Below are positions 53,200 through 63,996 of a stretch of DNA of 64,000 nucleotides, piece after piece. The position numbers and the translations under genes were made by a program. This DNA is from Phymatolithon calcareum (lineage: Eukaryota > Rhodophyta > Florideophyceae > Hapalidiales): the NCBI GenBank assembly GCA_977006965.1, contig OZ345352.1, positions 2,046,001-2,110,000 of the forward strand. The letters are read 5' to 3'. Within the stretch, counting starts at the first letter, position 1. Each line of letters opens with the position of its first letter. The notes beneath the pieces were generated by a model that saw only the letters and a list, made by a program, of their open reading frames with translations, searched no databases and was not told the DNA's origin.

Positions 53200-53701
53200 A
53201 GTTGTGCATGTTTAGCAAAGGTCAATTGTTTACATATTTATATGTAAACTGTATATCCTTGCAGTGCTTGGAAATGTTTCCTAATCGGAGAGTAGAACTT
53301 CTTCCCACTAGCGCACGCAATTCTAGAAATAGCCTCGCCAAACTCAACTTGCTGATTGTTTCACATACACGGCGCGCGCCTACCACTGCGATATCAGTAG
53401 CAATGCGTGAATGCTTCCGCATGGCATGCGTCTCAGCATCGATATTTTTGATGCTGCCCAGCTTTTGCACAAGTGCCGCACGCGAATGCCTTGCGACATG
53501 GAAACACTTCAAATTTTATCTTGATGAAAACATTTTTACAGCTGGTTTGGCATCCGCGGTGCACCAAGAACCGTGTCTGACTTGCAAAATAGAAACATAT
53601 AAGACGAATGTAACGTATTCAAGAGCGGTCCTTTTCATGGCTGTTGATCACGTCCGAACAAGAATGGTACCCTGTCCCTATTCATTCGAACAATAGGATT
53701 G
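53200..53701. repeat. Repeat R-E copy 1, left part
   Basis: Its last about 150 bp match 28.53-28.66 kb (CGTGTCTGACTTGC, TTTTCATGGCTGTTG, TATTCATTCGAACAATAGG). The 164-codon frame 53202-53696 crosses it, but copy 2 does not keep it open, so it is probably not a gene. Continues at 58950 beyond the Ty3 element. Confidence 0.65.
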
Positions 53702-53968
53702 TGTAGCAAACTCAAGCTTGAGGTCAGTTGATTGTGGATTGTAGTGAAGACTCTTGCCTCTTCCGATGAGGAGGCCAGTCTAGGTCGGTATTTATTCCTA
53801 TTTGGCAAACGATGATGTAATCGTGTGGTTCACCGTGACCTAGCTACATGTTACTAAAAAGGCAAGCGTTGGTTATGCCTTGAAGGAATGCTACCTACTA
53901 CGTGCCCTGCTCATAGGACACGTATTCCGAGGTGCCTATTATGGTGATAGGCAGCAAAATTGTCTACA
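53702..53968 (-). repeat. 3' LTR of the Ty3 element
   Basis: 267 bp. As written on plus it begins TGTAGCAAAC and ends TTGTCTACA, giving TGTAG...CTACA termini. Differs from the 5' LTR by four substitutions and one base of an A-run. Confidence 0.95.
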
Positions 53969-53983
53969 GCGCCCCCAGAGAAA

Positions 53984-55440
53984 TCACGAAACGATAGATT
54001 TGTCTGAAATGGACGAAAGGGCTTCAGCGGATATCTTCTTCTTCCTTGAGGTTGTGAGAAAATCCCTGAGCATATCCGGAACATCTTCGTGAAGAATTTC
54101 AAGATTTTGCCAAGTGAAGTCCTCTGGATCTGGCATACCGAGCCACTGAAATTGTACGAATATCTGCCCGTCCTTACGGCGAATATCACGTAGTCTCTGT
54201 ATAACCTCATAGCGAGTCTCCAGGTGTTCAGCTTGCTGTTTCAATTTTTCACTCGGCTCTCCAGCATGTTCTTCGCGATAGAGAAGAATACGAGAAGCAT
54301 GTGCTTGAACGGCATCGTTCCCATCAAATTTCGAAACCTCATATACGAGATCATTAATGACCTTCGTGATTCGTCGAGGTCCCACCCAGCGGTTTGCAAG
54401 CTTCTGTATTTTGTCGGCAGCACGCCTTAGTAGAACAAAGTCTCCGACGGTAAAATTCGGTGCCACTATAGAAGTTTTCCGATTATGAGTTTCAATTTGA
54501 CGCAGTCTGTTTTTCGAGACACGGGTTGCCACTTCTTTGTGCATATCGGTGAGGACAGCATGAACGTTCTCAATATTGGTGATTTGCATGGCCTGAGCTG
54601 CCTTAAGAGAGATTGGGGCCTCAGTATTCCGCAGTTCAAAAGTAAAATTACTTCTTTTCGGAGCGAGCCCAGTCATTACTTGCAGTGGTGTACGAGTAGT
54701 GCCATCCTTGTTTTTTACAAGTCTGATAACAGGTGACTTATTAATTATGCGTTGAATGAGAGGTACGATAATCTCCCAATCTTGCCGTCCGAGCTTAAAC
54801 TCGGAAAGTAGAGCGTTGTCCGCGCGTCTGATTTCTCGCATGACACGCTCAACCGTACCATTAGCCCAAGGAGAGTATACCACCACGAAGTGGTGGTTGA
54901 TCTTGAGATGTGTTGATAGCTCCTTCATCACCTTGTTCTTAAAATGGGATCCTTGATCGGATACCCAGAAATCAATGATTGTGAATGTGCTTATCCATTT
55001 CCTAATGGAATCGGTAACCGTCGATCATTCGCAGCTTGCACACGGCTCCAACCATACATATCCCGAAAGGTCATCCTTCAGTACGAGAAGGTATTTGTTT
55101 CCCCCTGAAGCTGTTCCCATATAGATGAAATCAAAATGCAATATTTCATTTGGGCTTGATGCATGCATAGTTGTTGCAAGAGGGCGAGGGACCTTGTCAC
55201 CAGCCATAGATACTAAGCAGTGAATACAGCACGTGACGAATTCTCGACAGTCGTCATTCATTGATGTCCAGTAGAAGTTTTCTCGGAGCATGTCCAGTGT
55301 GGCATCGGCTCCACGGTGGCCTTTCGATCCTGCATGTGCAATAACTAGAAGCCTGTACTGGATCATTTGTCGGTATCCATATTTTTCCGTTTCGAATGGC
55401 CATACCGTTTTCATCTCTGTTAGCATCCCTGGTCTCTTCA
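53984..55440 (-). pseudogene. Integrase with chromodomain-like C-terminus
   Basis: 55426-55025: zinc-binding HHCC (HAGSKGHRGA..., then CIHC) and the start of the core (LHFDFIYMG, first Asp). A TGA at 55025 splits it from SDQGSHFKNK (second Asp) and WANGTVERVM (Glu). Then a GPY/F-like WVGPRRITKVI block and, near the end, QFQWLGMPDPEDFTWQNLEI, resembling a chromodomain. Such domains direct chromoviruses to marked chromatin. Inactive here. Confidence 0.85.
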
Positions 55441-55539
55441 GACTTCTGTTGTACTTCCCGAATTTCGCTTAGGCTTGGCCAGATGAAGTCATCATCTGTT
55501 GGGGAGGAGACAATGTCTGTATTATTTAACGAGGTAGTG

Positions 55540-56995
55540 ATTCGCCGTGCAACTCAGTGTCCCCGGTACCCCTGTATCCATCGAGTCATTATGTCTGCCA
55601 TAATGTTGCAATCCCCATCCACGTGCTCAATAACATATTGAAACTTTGAGAGATAGAGTCCCCATCGCTCAACTTTAGATATGATATGTCTTCCCAATGG
55701 AGGCTCTCGAACGTGAGGGTTGAACACGAATAGAAGATTTCGATGGTCGGTGTAGAGATGGATTGATTGTTCAGAGATTAGCATATAATCTGATTTCCGA
55801 AAGACTTCATAAATTGCATAAGCTTCTTTCTCGAAGGTAGTCCATCTGCTCATTGAGTCCTTGAACTCCCCACTGCGAAATGCTAGTGTGCATGATTTTG
55901 TTCCATTGTTAGCTCTTTGAGTTGATCCGTTGGACATTGCGTGATAACGGCGGCCCAGTGCTTGTCCGATGCATCTGTATATATACATATGGCCGCTGAT
56001 ATATCCCGATGAGAGAGGACAGTTGCCGATTTCAGGTTCTCATTGATCTCGGTGAAACACTTTTCGTGCAGGGCGCCCCACGAAAATTGAGAAAGATGCA
56101 TGTTGGCCACTGACTTTGTAGTTCTCTTTCCCGACTTCTTATATGCCTCCTCTAGAACGTCTCTGAGAGGAGCAATTCTGCGTGTGAAGTCCGGAATGCT
56201 CGACGACATCCACTGTGCGCAGTAAATGAACTGACCTAGCTCTCCTGCCGTCATTGGCATCGATACTTCAAGAAGGCCTGAGAGTCGTCTCAGATCAAAT
56301 CTAAATCCTTGTGAGTCGATGATTCTGCCGCACCATTTAACTCGGAGGGCAAATAGCACAGTTTTTAGCACCGAAAGTTTCAAGTTGCGGAGTCAGCACA
56401 CCTGGAAAAACTTCCGAAGGCACTCGATTAATTCATCTTCCGTTTTTGCGTGAATTAAGAAGTCATCCAGCCATTCCTTTAGATTTTGCCAGATTTCTGC
56501 GAAACACGGCTCGACACGTGACTGGAAGTTGGATGCGCTGTTTTTGGCGCATTGAAGTGTTCGTATTGGGCGGAATAAACTTCTGGGGGTTATAAAACTG
56601 TGGTACGTCTGGGATTCGGCATCGAGAGGCAGCTGCCAGTATCCTGATACGAAATCAATTGACGATTAGCACTTGCTTCCCGCGAGATCCAACAATTCCG
56701 AGTCTATGTGAGGCATCGGCAACGCCATAGATATAGTCGCAGAATTGATTGGCCGCAAGTCAATTGTTAAGCGGAATTTAGCCGACGCAGGCTTCGCCAT
56801 CAGTAAAGGAGCAGCAGCCCACGTAGGATTCTCATCCTCCTCAATAAACCCGAATTCGATCAGGCGGTCTACATAGGCGTCGAGGAATTTCCTTTGGTCT
56901 TCGGAATACCTCCTGGTCCTGGCGCTAACCGGTCGATGGTCATTCTCTAATTGCACTCTCATAGGTTCGACCTGTGCAGGAGCGTCATTCCCCAA
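55540..56995 (-). pseudogene. RT and RNase H of the Ty3 element
   Basis: One frame from 56995 to 55883 apart from stops: RPVSARTRRYSEDQRKFLDA, WAAAPLLMAKP, FRLTIDLRPIN, DFVSGYWQLPLD (motif A), WLDDFLIHAKTEDELIECL (motif C LDD), then GELGQFIYCAQWMSSSIPDF and TDASDKHWAAVI (RNase H). After a frameshift near 55950, RWTTFEKEAYAIYE and YTDHRNLLFVFNP complete RNase H. Catalytic residues are present; stops at 56666 and about 56386 block translation. Confidence 0.88.
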
Positions 56996-57034
56996 CCGAA
57001 TTCGAAAATTTTCCTTATACTCGTGGATTAGTTC

Positions 57035-57680
57035 CTATAGTTTTTCGTGGGAACGGTCACTCATTCCATTCTCTTTCGCATTCTTTAGCATTTTGAGAAC
57101 AGCGGTTTCCAACTCAGCCGGAGAATCTTCCCCGAGGTCAACAAAACATTCCTCTTCCAGGTTATCTGACCCCTCGTCTTCGCCATTCGACCGAGCGTGG
57201 AAAACGCCCTGGTTCATGACATATGCGATGGTTCCTTCTTCCAGGTTTTGATTAGGGATATAGTCGTAAATATCGACTATTCCTCCGTGCTTCTCAAATG
57301 TAGATCGGAGCATATTTTCAGGATCCAGCCCCAATGCTTGCAATATATGCCTGCCCAATAAAGGTACATCCATTTTGAATTTGTGACATACCAAAGTGTG
57401 TTCCGTAGCACCAAACCTGCTCCGTGCCGGATGGATAGCTTAATTGAAAGCTTCACGGTGTAGGTGCATTCCACATGCACATCATTTCCTTCTTCGTTGC
57501 TTCTCACTGCAAGACCGAAGCGTAGTGTAGGCTCAAGTGATGTTACTTCCATGACCGCTCCTCTAGCTCGGAGCTCATTAAGAAGCTTTTCATCGAACAA
57601 GTTGGCATCCGAGCCACTGTCGATGCGCACTGCGGAATCCGAAACATCCGCGAAAACGGTGTCTACAATGAAATCATTAT
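57035..57680 (-). pseudogene. Aspartic protease region
   Basis: VRIDSGSDANLFDEKLLNEL carries the DSG active site. The rest of the protease continues in another frame (MDVPLLGRHILQALGLDPEN). A frameshift lies near 57400 and a TAG at 57035 precedes RT. Confidence 0.82.
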
Positions 57681-58644
57681 CCGAGCGCTTTGGATGTTTC
57701 GCCACTTCCCTTGCGTTTCCTTCTTTCTTGAGTTTCATCTTTTTTGCTTTGTGATCGTCAAGAAGCTTCTTCTTCTGTTCCTCCGGGCAATCTTTGCAAT
57801 CTGATAAATAGTGGCGAAATCCCTTTTCCTCGTGTGGTGGAAAGAGGCAAATTGGTTCTTTGCGGTCACCAGATTTCTTAGGAGATTCAGTGGGTTTCAC
57901 TGCGGTTTCTGTGCCAGTATTTTGGTGATGCCTGGTCAGAGATTTCGAAAAGCTTTTGCTTTTCTCAATATGTTCAGCTTGTATCGCGACATGTTTGATA
58001 AACTCTCTGACGTTCTTTTTGAGGGATGGACGGTATTCGAGATCCTTCTCGACTTGCGCCTTCAGCTGAGGTGGGTGCAAGACATTTGTTAGATGCCTCA
58101 CTGTCATTTTCGGGTTTGAATCTTTGAACCCTGAGTATCCGATGTCCACCATACGTTGGAGGTAGTCTGCGACTAACTGCTAGATTCGAGCTGAAGCATC
58201 GGCAATGTTCATTAACCCATAAGAGCATTTTCGATCAATTGTGTGTCGGGAAGCTTGTTTTGGGCATTTTCGACAATTCCCTTCAGATACTCGTCAATGT
58301 GTCCGGAAGTAATATCTTTCAGCTCCTCGTTCGGGGCGACGCTGTGGAATTCGCCCATGAAATGCATACTGCGTAGCAGTTGCGGATCCAATGACACCCC
58401 GACAGCTTGCAGCCGTGAGAGACGGTATCTCTTTCTGCTTCTCCTGGACTTGAAGCTCATAGTTAGCTCTCTTGTTCATGAATTTGATGACCTCGGACGG
58501 GTCAAGAGAAGCTAGAGTAGGGTTATGGCTTGGTGTGAACAGCGCGGCAGTGCCGGTGTTAACCGTGGTGGCATTTTCCGACGTCATATTTCCTTGTACG
58601 GCGGAAGAGTCTGGAGCGGCTGCCTGGGACCGCGTTCTGACCAT
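57681..58644 (-). pseudogene. gag region
   Basis: Starts MVRTRSQAAAPDSSAV at 58644 after a short leader. Capsid-like helical stretch (HIDEYLKGIVENAQNKLPDT) in a second frame; then KKNVREFIKHVAIQAEHIEK and a Cys/His motif ICLFPPHEEKGFRHYLSDCK DC as a probable RNA-binding knuckle. Two frameshifts and stops. Confidence 0.75.
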
Positions 58645-58681
58645 AGGCTAGAGAGTGTCTCCTGCAGGAAACAGAAATTTC

Positions 58682-58949
58682 TGTAGCAAACTCAAGCTTG
58701 AGGTCAGTTGATTGTGGATTGTAGTGAAGACTCTTGCCTCTTCCGATGAGGAGGCCAGTCTAGGTCGGTATTTATTCCTATTTGGCGAACGATGATGTAA
58801 TCGTGTGGTTCACCGTGACCTAGTGACATGTTACTAAAAAAGGCAAGCGTTGGTTATGCCTTGAAGGAATGCTACCTACTACGTGCCCTGCTCATAGGAC
58901 ACGTATTCCGAGGTGCCTATTATGGTGATAGGCAGCAAAATCGTCTACA
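58682..58949 (-). repeat. 5' LTR of the Ty3 element
   Basis: 268 bp, about 98.5% identical to the 3' LTR. Read on the minus strand it contains GAATAAATACC, a possible TATA or polyadenylation element. Confidence 0.95.
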
Positions 58950-59433
58950 ATTGTCACAGAGAAAAATCTACAGATCTCGATCAATTGTGATTCGCCATGA
59001 CGTCCGACAGTGCCATCATCTCACTCCATGTCGGTGCACCAGGTAGGCGAGCAAGGTACCATATGCACCCATGCTGCCAAATCAGGTAAATAGTTGCATA
59101 CAAACTTCGAGCAAAAGTTTTTGGCCCTCTCTCAAATTGCCGGAAGAGAGGTCAATTCACTGCGAAACCTGTTCTTCGCAAGGTCGAGCCGAAGGCGCTG
59201 GAGTCAGATTTGCGTCGCAAGAAAAAGCGATCCGCAGCAGGCACCGAGACCTTGGTGTGCCTTATCTACTCTCTCCCCTCTTCGCGCCGTAGACTTCATC
59301 AGGTCGTTCGATTGTATACTTGAACGTTTTTGGATATCACTTTAGCTTCTTGAAAGTTGTCCTAAATATTTCATTTCGATGAAATTGTATCATATAGCTT
59401 CTATCTTTTTCAAACACAAAAGTCCCCTCGTGA

Positions 59434-59473
59434 GTCACGTTCATGCGTCACGAGTCGAGACGCATGAACGTGA
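59434..59473. repeat. Hairpin GTCACGTTCATGCGTC
   Basis: Perfect 16-bp arms (59434-59449, 59458-59473) with an 8-base loop, nested in a wider inverted repeat GTCCCCTC...GAGGGGAC at the 5' end of SINE-C copy 8. Confidence 0.8.
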
Positions 59474-59642
59474 CATAATTTTCGCCATCGAGATCCGTGA
59501 GGGGACCAGAGGTGGGTTTTTGTAGACCATTGAGCCGGGGAACACCCATCATAAGAAACTCGTCACCAGACAGAATCAGGCACCAAGCGTCAGCAGATGC
59601 GTTGGTAACATTTAAATAAAAATCTACTTTTCTTCTTCCTTC
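59474..59642 (+). mobile_element. SINE-C copy 8
   Basis: GAGGGGACCAGAGGTGGGTT, TTGTAGACCATTGAGCCG, CAAGCGTCAGCAGATGCGTT, ACATTTAAATAAAAATCTAC, TTCTTCTTCC. Confidence 0.8.
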
Positions 59643-59751
59643 AAATAATAGAGTAAATGAAACAGATCTCGGCATTGAAGTTATGGGGCGTAATAATGCT
59701 GAACTGAGATATAGTGCAATTTTTGCTAATTTTATAAAAATGTTTTGGTAA

Positions 59752-59812
59752 TTAAATGCATTTATTGAGAGGGTACCATGGGCCCCAACTGGAGGAAAGT
59801 CGGCACCTTTCT
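59752..59812 (-). repeat. LINE-A tail, reverse
   Basis: TTATTGAGAGGGTACCATGG, CCCAACTGGAGGAAAGTCGG. Confidence 0.7.
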
Positions 59813-60180
59813 AGGTTTATTCTATTAGCGTAAAATTCTTTTCAAAATCTCACACTTTTAGTTTTTAGGAGTTTTTAAAAAAACTCCTAAAAATTAATAT
59901 GCCATTGCATGCAAATTGTGCTTGTGAGCTTGGACCACTTTCAAAATAAGAAACGTCATAATCTATCGAAACGTGTGACTGCTATTTGCATTCCCTCTTC
60001 CCAAGCTCATCTTCCGAAATATGGCACAAAAAACGCTCATTTTAGTCTTTCGTTCTTATATACGTACACTAAAATAAAAAACACTGGGGCAACAGTCTTC
60101 AATTCGCTGCAGATTTCTTTACAGCAGTAGAAATTGCTTCCAATGTGACCCGAGATGCGGTTTCGGCCGCTGCATGTAGC

Positions 60181-60559
60181 GATGACTCGGGAATGAAGCG
60201 CCCACCAGAATTGGAATCGAAGGGTTATTCTGGCGTTGAACATGCCAGAAAAGCGTAACATGGCCTCGAACTTAAAACTTTGGTTAAAAACTCATTTTCT
60301 AAATGCGTAACGTCCCCGCTCGGTTCTTGTCTATGTCTTGTATTAATGAATACGACCGAAGCCATTGACAACTAACAGGAATCGTATCGGAGCTCCCATA
60401 GAAGTTAATTCCGTATGACGTTCTCCTTTAGGCCAAGGACGCCAAAGGGACTGAATAACTTTTGAGCACAGCCTCAAAGTGGGCAGAAAAGGATTCCATG
60501 AGGTTGAGCACAAAGCAAGGAAAGAGTGAGACAAAGGACTGCCAAAGCACAAGTTCTTG
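60181..60559. other. No recognisable gene
   Basis: Nothing supported. Confidence 0.35.
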
Positions 60560-60905
60560 CTTGCCGGAAAAGGGTTACGCATGGCATGAAAGTTTTCCGA
60601 CCTCCGGATAAGTATGAATAACAAGGGACTCATCAACGAAGCGGCAACGTCTATTCCACTCAGCCACAAACTACAAAAAATTGGCGTATATATGAACGGT
60701 TTCGTGCCAGCCACGAGTGCCATGATTTTAAAGTCATTGATTCTGCCCAAATGGGAGTATGCCATGCATGCGACCACGAGAATCAACTGATTACAAGCAG
60801 CGAAGCAGCGAAGGGTCTTTTCTACGAGTACGTATTTGAAAAACGTGCCCAACATCGAGGAGAGCGGATGCCCGTTCTTTGCTGACTCGTCAGCCTGAGG
60901 ATGAG
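60560..60905 (+). mobile_element. LINE-3 RT fragment, old
   Basis: Plus strand reads ISMNNKGLINEAAT, KSLILPKWEYAMHATTR, then FSTSTYLKNVPN with frameshifts; equivalent to 44.9-45.2 kb. Strongly diverged. Confidence 0.7.
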
Positions 60906-60914
60906 GAGGGGGAT

Positions 60915-61690
60915 ATGTAAGGATTTATTTAAAAGCTCCCAGTGCCTCACTTAGGAGTAGCACGGCTCACCTTTCCAACGGTTTTCTAATTGTGCGTAGT
61001 CTGGTCCCTCATGGTCTTCTTGATTCGTATTTCTCTACGAACAAGCGCACTTGTGAGTCGTTTGCACTCATCTTCCACATCAGGGCCCATCTGCGATGAT
61101 GATAAAACGCGTTTGAGCACAACCAGTTCAATTACCGCTCTCTGCAGAAGGATACCTGAGGTGCGTTTTTGTAGTCCACCGAATCGTGTTACACCAACAA
61201 AAAAGATAATCTTTTTTTGAAAGAATCCAGCCAAAACCCCTTTCCACTAGGAAAGCTTACCCATGCGTCAACAAATGGGTGTTAACTTTTATATAAAAAT
61301 CTACAGTACCTTTCTTCTTCTTCAATTACCACTGTGATACTATAGTACTCACCCAGCATTGATTTTTCTCCACAATGGCGCTCAATTAAATATCACCTGA
61401 AGACATATCACTTGTGTCTTCCTGTCACTTAAGCAGAGGATATATGGTAGTATGGTCGATTAAATGGGGATCATTTCTGATTTTTCTCTTTCTTCCTGTG
61501 CCCATACTTCGATTATTCCTCTTCTTCGGTTATTCTTCGATACTGCTCTCTGTTCAGCTTTCTCTAAGGCTTTTCTCAAGTCATCAAATTCTTTAAGAAA
61601 CTCAACATCCATTGGTGCTTGCACTATGTTCTCCTCACTACCAAAATATTCTTCTGTTTCTTCGCGTCTCTGGTCTTCAAGATGGTATAC
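60915..61690 (-). mobile_element. LINE-3 C-terminal part, split by SINE-C
   Basis: Tail at the left (GGATTTATTTAAAAGCTCCC), C-terminus DECKRLTSALVRREIRIKKT. The upstream part after SINE-C (61334-61690) matches the linker region by DNA (TTCTTTAAGAAACTCAACAT; AAATATTCTTCTGTTTCTTC). Confidence 0.8.
61140..61320 (+). mobile_element. SINE-C copy 9, 13-bp TSD
   Basis: 181 bp between TTCAATTACCGCT (61127-61139) and TTCAATTACCACT (61321-61333), one mismatch. Contains TGCGTTTTTGTAGTCCACCG, GTTACACCAACAAAAA, TTTATATAAAAATCTACAGT and TTCTTCTTC. Confidence 0.88.
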
Positions 61691-61784
61691 CGCAGACCGC
61701 TAATAACGACATTCACGGGTTTGATGAACTTGACTGAAGCGTATATCGATACGATTCACTTGTAGTACAAGGAGCAAAAAGGGC

Positions 61785-62160
61785 ACGCGCTCCGGTCGTG
61801 GACTGAGATAAAAGCTTCGGCCTATAACCTGCAAGCGCCAAACGCAATGCTCGTCGGAGCTCTATTGCGTTTCGCTGAGATTCCAGCATATCATCGGATC
61901 CCTAGATGGTGTCTCCCCGTACTCGCGACTAAGATCGTGGTGAACTTTGGTTCTTCACCGAGTTGGCGCGGTGAATGAAAAGAACTTAACCCTGACGATT
62001 GAAATGGTTCAACTTTATGCCCTCTTTCTCCCTCGCGTCGGCATCGACGACTGTCGTAATGTGCATCTCGAGAAAAAAGTACCATACGATGATCCCCCAT
62101 AGTGCGTGCAAGCTAGATCTTTTCTACCCATGGATGCTTGGTGCTTTGCTATCCAGATTG
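61785..62160 (+). pseudogene. Repeat R-C copy 2
   Basis: Inverted relative to 5992-6377. Reads NAMLVGALLRFAEIPAYHRI, then SSPSW and further blocks with stops in the first copy's frame. Unknown protein, dead. Confidence 0.5.
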
Positions 62161-62426
62161 ACAGCCTTGTAGCCCACTTGTCTATCGAAGCAAGACAACG
62201 TACTGACTATACTTGCGGCACGTCGAGGCGCTTCTTATAATGAAGCAGACTCAAGGAGAACCATTCTGCTTCATGTCTACTTCTAATCCCTGGTGGTTTT
62301 AGTCGACAGAGGACTAGCATTCGGCCGCCTCGGCGCTTCGCACACTTTCCGAAGACATCATAGACATTCTTGGAAAATAGCCCTTCTGCAAATTAGATAG
62401 TCGAACGCAATCGCTTTGTCATGGAC
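62161..62426. other. No recognisable gene
   Basis: Nothing recognised. Confidence 0.4.
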
Positions 62427-62620
62427 AAGTGGACTCTAAGCTTTTCCCTCCACCTTCTCTGGAGGAGGGTTTTTGCAGCTAGGGCTACGACGATATCAAC
62501 GAGCTTTTGCGGGCTTTAACGGAGCTACCAAGGTAGTAGCATCTGAAACGCATCTCCCTTACAGTCTTATGAGTGTTTCTGAGGGCGTTTAATAAATTCA
62601 AAATTCAAAAAAAAAAAAAA
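62427..62620 (+). repeat. LINE-2b 3' UTR with poly(A)
   Basis: AAGCTTTTCCCTCCACCTTC, GGGTTTTTGCAGCTAGGGCT, ACAGTCTTATGAGTGTTTCT, GGGCGTTTAATAAATTC and an A-run of about 16. Coding part absent. Confidence 0.82.
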
Positions 62621-62639
62621 AATCGCTTTGTCATTGGCG

Positions 62640-62752
62640 TCACGTGTAGAGCATATTCTCATTCCGGAAAAAGTAGACAATTTCTGAAGCATGTTGCCAG
62701 TTCGAATCCTCGAACATTAAGTCCGATCCCACGTAGTTACTGTATACAACTC
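62640..62752 (-). repeat. LINE-3 fragment, reverse
   Basis: Similar to 15080-15190: TTGTCATTGGCGTCACGTGT AGA, TCGAATCCTCGAACATTAA. Confidence 0.65.
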
Positions 62753-63996
62753 TCGTTAGCGGAGATGGTCAGATACCTGCTCAAACCATCCTACAACGGC
62801 CGGAGACGTGGCTCCTCTTTGACCGCGGAGTCACCGAAGGATCACCCCTGAGCCCCTGCTTGTACAACTTGTTCATGGACACATTCGCGTTAGCAATGAA
62901 AAAAGCACCTCGACATATGGCGAAGCACCCTGCGATACTTTTCGCGGACGACGTGCAGCTCCAAGCCGCTAATTCCGATGGTATACAATGGCTTTTGGAT
63001 ACGGCGACGAGCTGGGCCACAGAAAAAGGAATGACATGGAACACTAAGAAAGGAAAAAGCGAAGTGCTTATCTATCCTGGATTATTCAAACGCAAGTTCC
63101 GGCTCTCAGGCTAGGAGCTCCACGAAACCCGCCTACTGGAGTACCTGGGAATCACGATTGACAACGCGGGAGTAACCGACCACGCAACACTAAAGCGCAT
63201 CAACGCGGCGAAGGGAATCATCATGGGACTGAAAGACCTGGGAGTCCAAGCGCAAGGACTAGCTGCTACCAAGAACATAGCAATGTACAAGGCTCTTGTG
63301 CAATGCAGATGAGAGTACGCGATACACCTCACGCCATGGACAAACTCAGTCGAAGCGCAGATTAACCAAGCGGAGGATCTGTTCTACTCTGTTGTCTTCG
63401 GTAACTACGCGAAACGATTGCACGCTCGAATGCGAGCCCTCTGCAGAATTACTCCACCTAAGATAAGAAGAGCGCAACTCGGAGAGCACTTGGCACAGCG
63501 GCTTCTGCGAGGGAAGGACGAAATCGAGAAGGAAGCAAACTGCGCCGGAAAAGAAGGGGACATATAGCAAGTAGAGAGGGAAATCCGCTATCTGCAGGAG
63601 GACGAGCTCCTAAGAGGCAGTACCGAGAGAGACGTACGCGGGTTCGTGACGCAGAAACACGAGAGCCACCGCCGACGGCAGGAATGGATTGAAAAGGAAG
63701 AAGAAAAAGAAAGAAAAATTGCCGTCGATACTAAGGAGAAAGTAAGCCCTGTACTCCAAATTCGATCCAGGAAACACTGACTCCTAGCAGTCAAGTGGTT
63801 CTTTGGCCGCTTCCCACCGCGAAGAGTAGAGCCTTACATTGAACATTTCAACGAGGTCGCGGAAGAGAATCTGAAAACTCTACAACGAAATTTAACAAGT
63901 CCAAGAGCAGAAGAATTTTGGGAAGAAGGGACGAAAACGGCGATTGACAAACTTCTGGCCTTCGAAATCCATATGATAGAAGAAATGATAGTGTAA
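62753..63996 (+). pseudogene. LINE-1 copy 2, decayed RT
   Basis: Close homologue of 7789-9069, ending in the same IV stop at 63994-63996 near the window end. Motif C FADDVQLQ is intact, but a deletion removes part of LLIDRGVPQ and four nonsense codons appear (near 63113, 63311, 63566 and 63778). All four are single C-to-T or G-to-A changes relative to copy 1. Confidence 0.9.

Larger units (their letters stand above)
53702..58949 (-). mobile_element. Ty3/gypsy retrotransposon, full length, broken ORFs
   Basis: 5248 bp with LTRs at both ends and perfect 4-bp TSD ATTG (53698-53701, 58950-58953). Gene order gag-PR-RT-RNase H-IN, with a chromodomain-like end, is the Ty3/gypsy order. At least four frameshifts and several stops (57035 TAG, 56666 TAA, about 56386 TGA, 55025 TGA, plus gag). 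A purine-rich stretch on the minus strand (CTCTGGGGGCGC) before the 3' LTR is a likely polypurine tract. The primer-binding site was not identified. Confidence 0.95.
58950..60180. repeat. Repeat R-E copy 1, right part
   Basis: Continues R-E after the Ty3 insertion. Blocks shared with 28.67-30.17 kb: ATGACGTCCGACAGTGCCAT, GATTTGCGTCGCAAGAAAAA, TTTTTGGATATCACTT, GGACCACTTTCAAAATAA, AAATATGGCACA, TTTACAGCAG. Includes SINE-C copy 8 and a LINE-A tail not present in copy 2. Confidence 0.75.

Noticed and set aside
53202-53696. 164-codon plus-strand frame as a gene
   Set aside because: It overlaps repeat R-E and is not kept open in the second copy at 28 kb; no motif.
60343-60855. 170-codon minus-strand frame as a gene
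   Set aside because: It is antisense to a degraded LINE-3 RT fragment.
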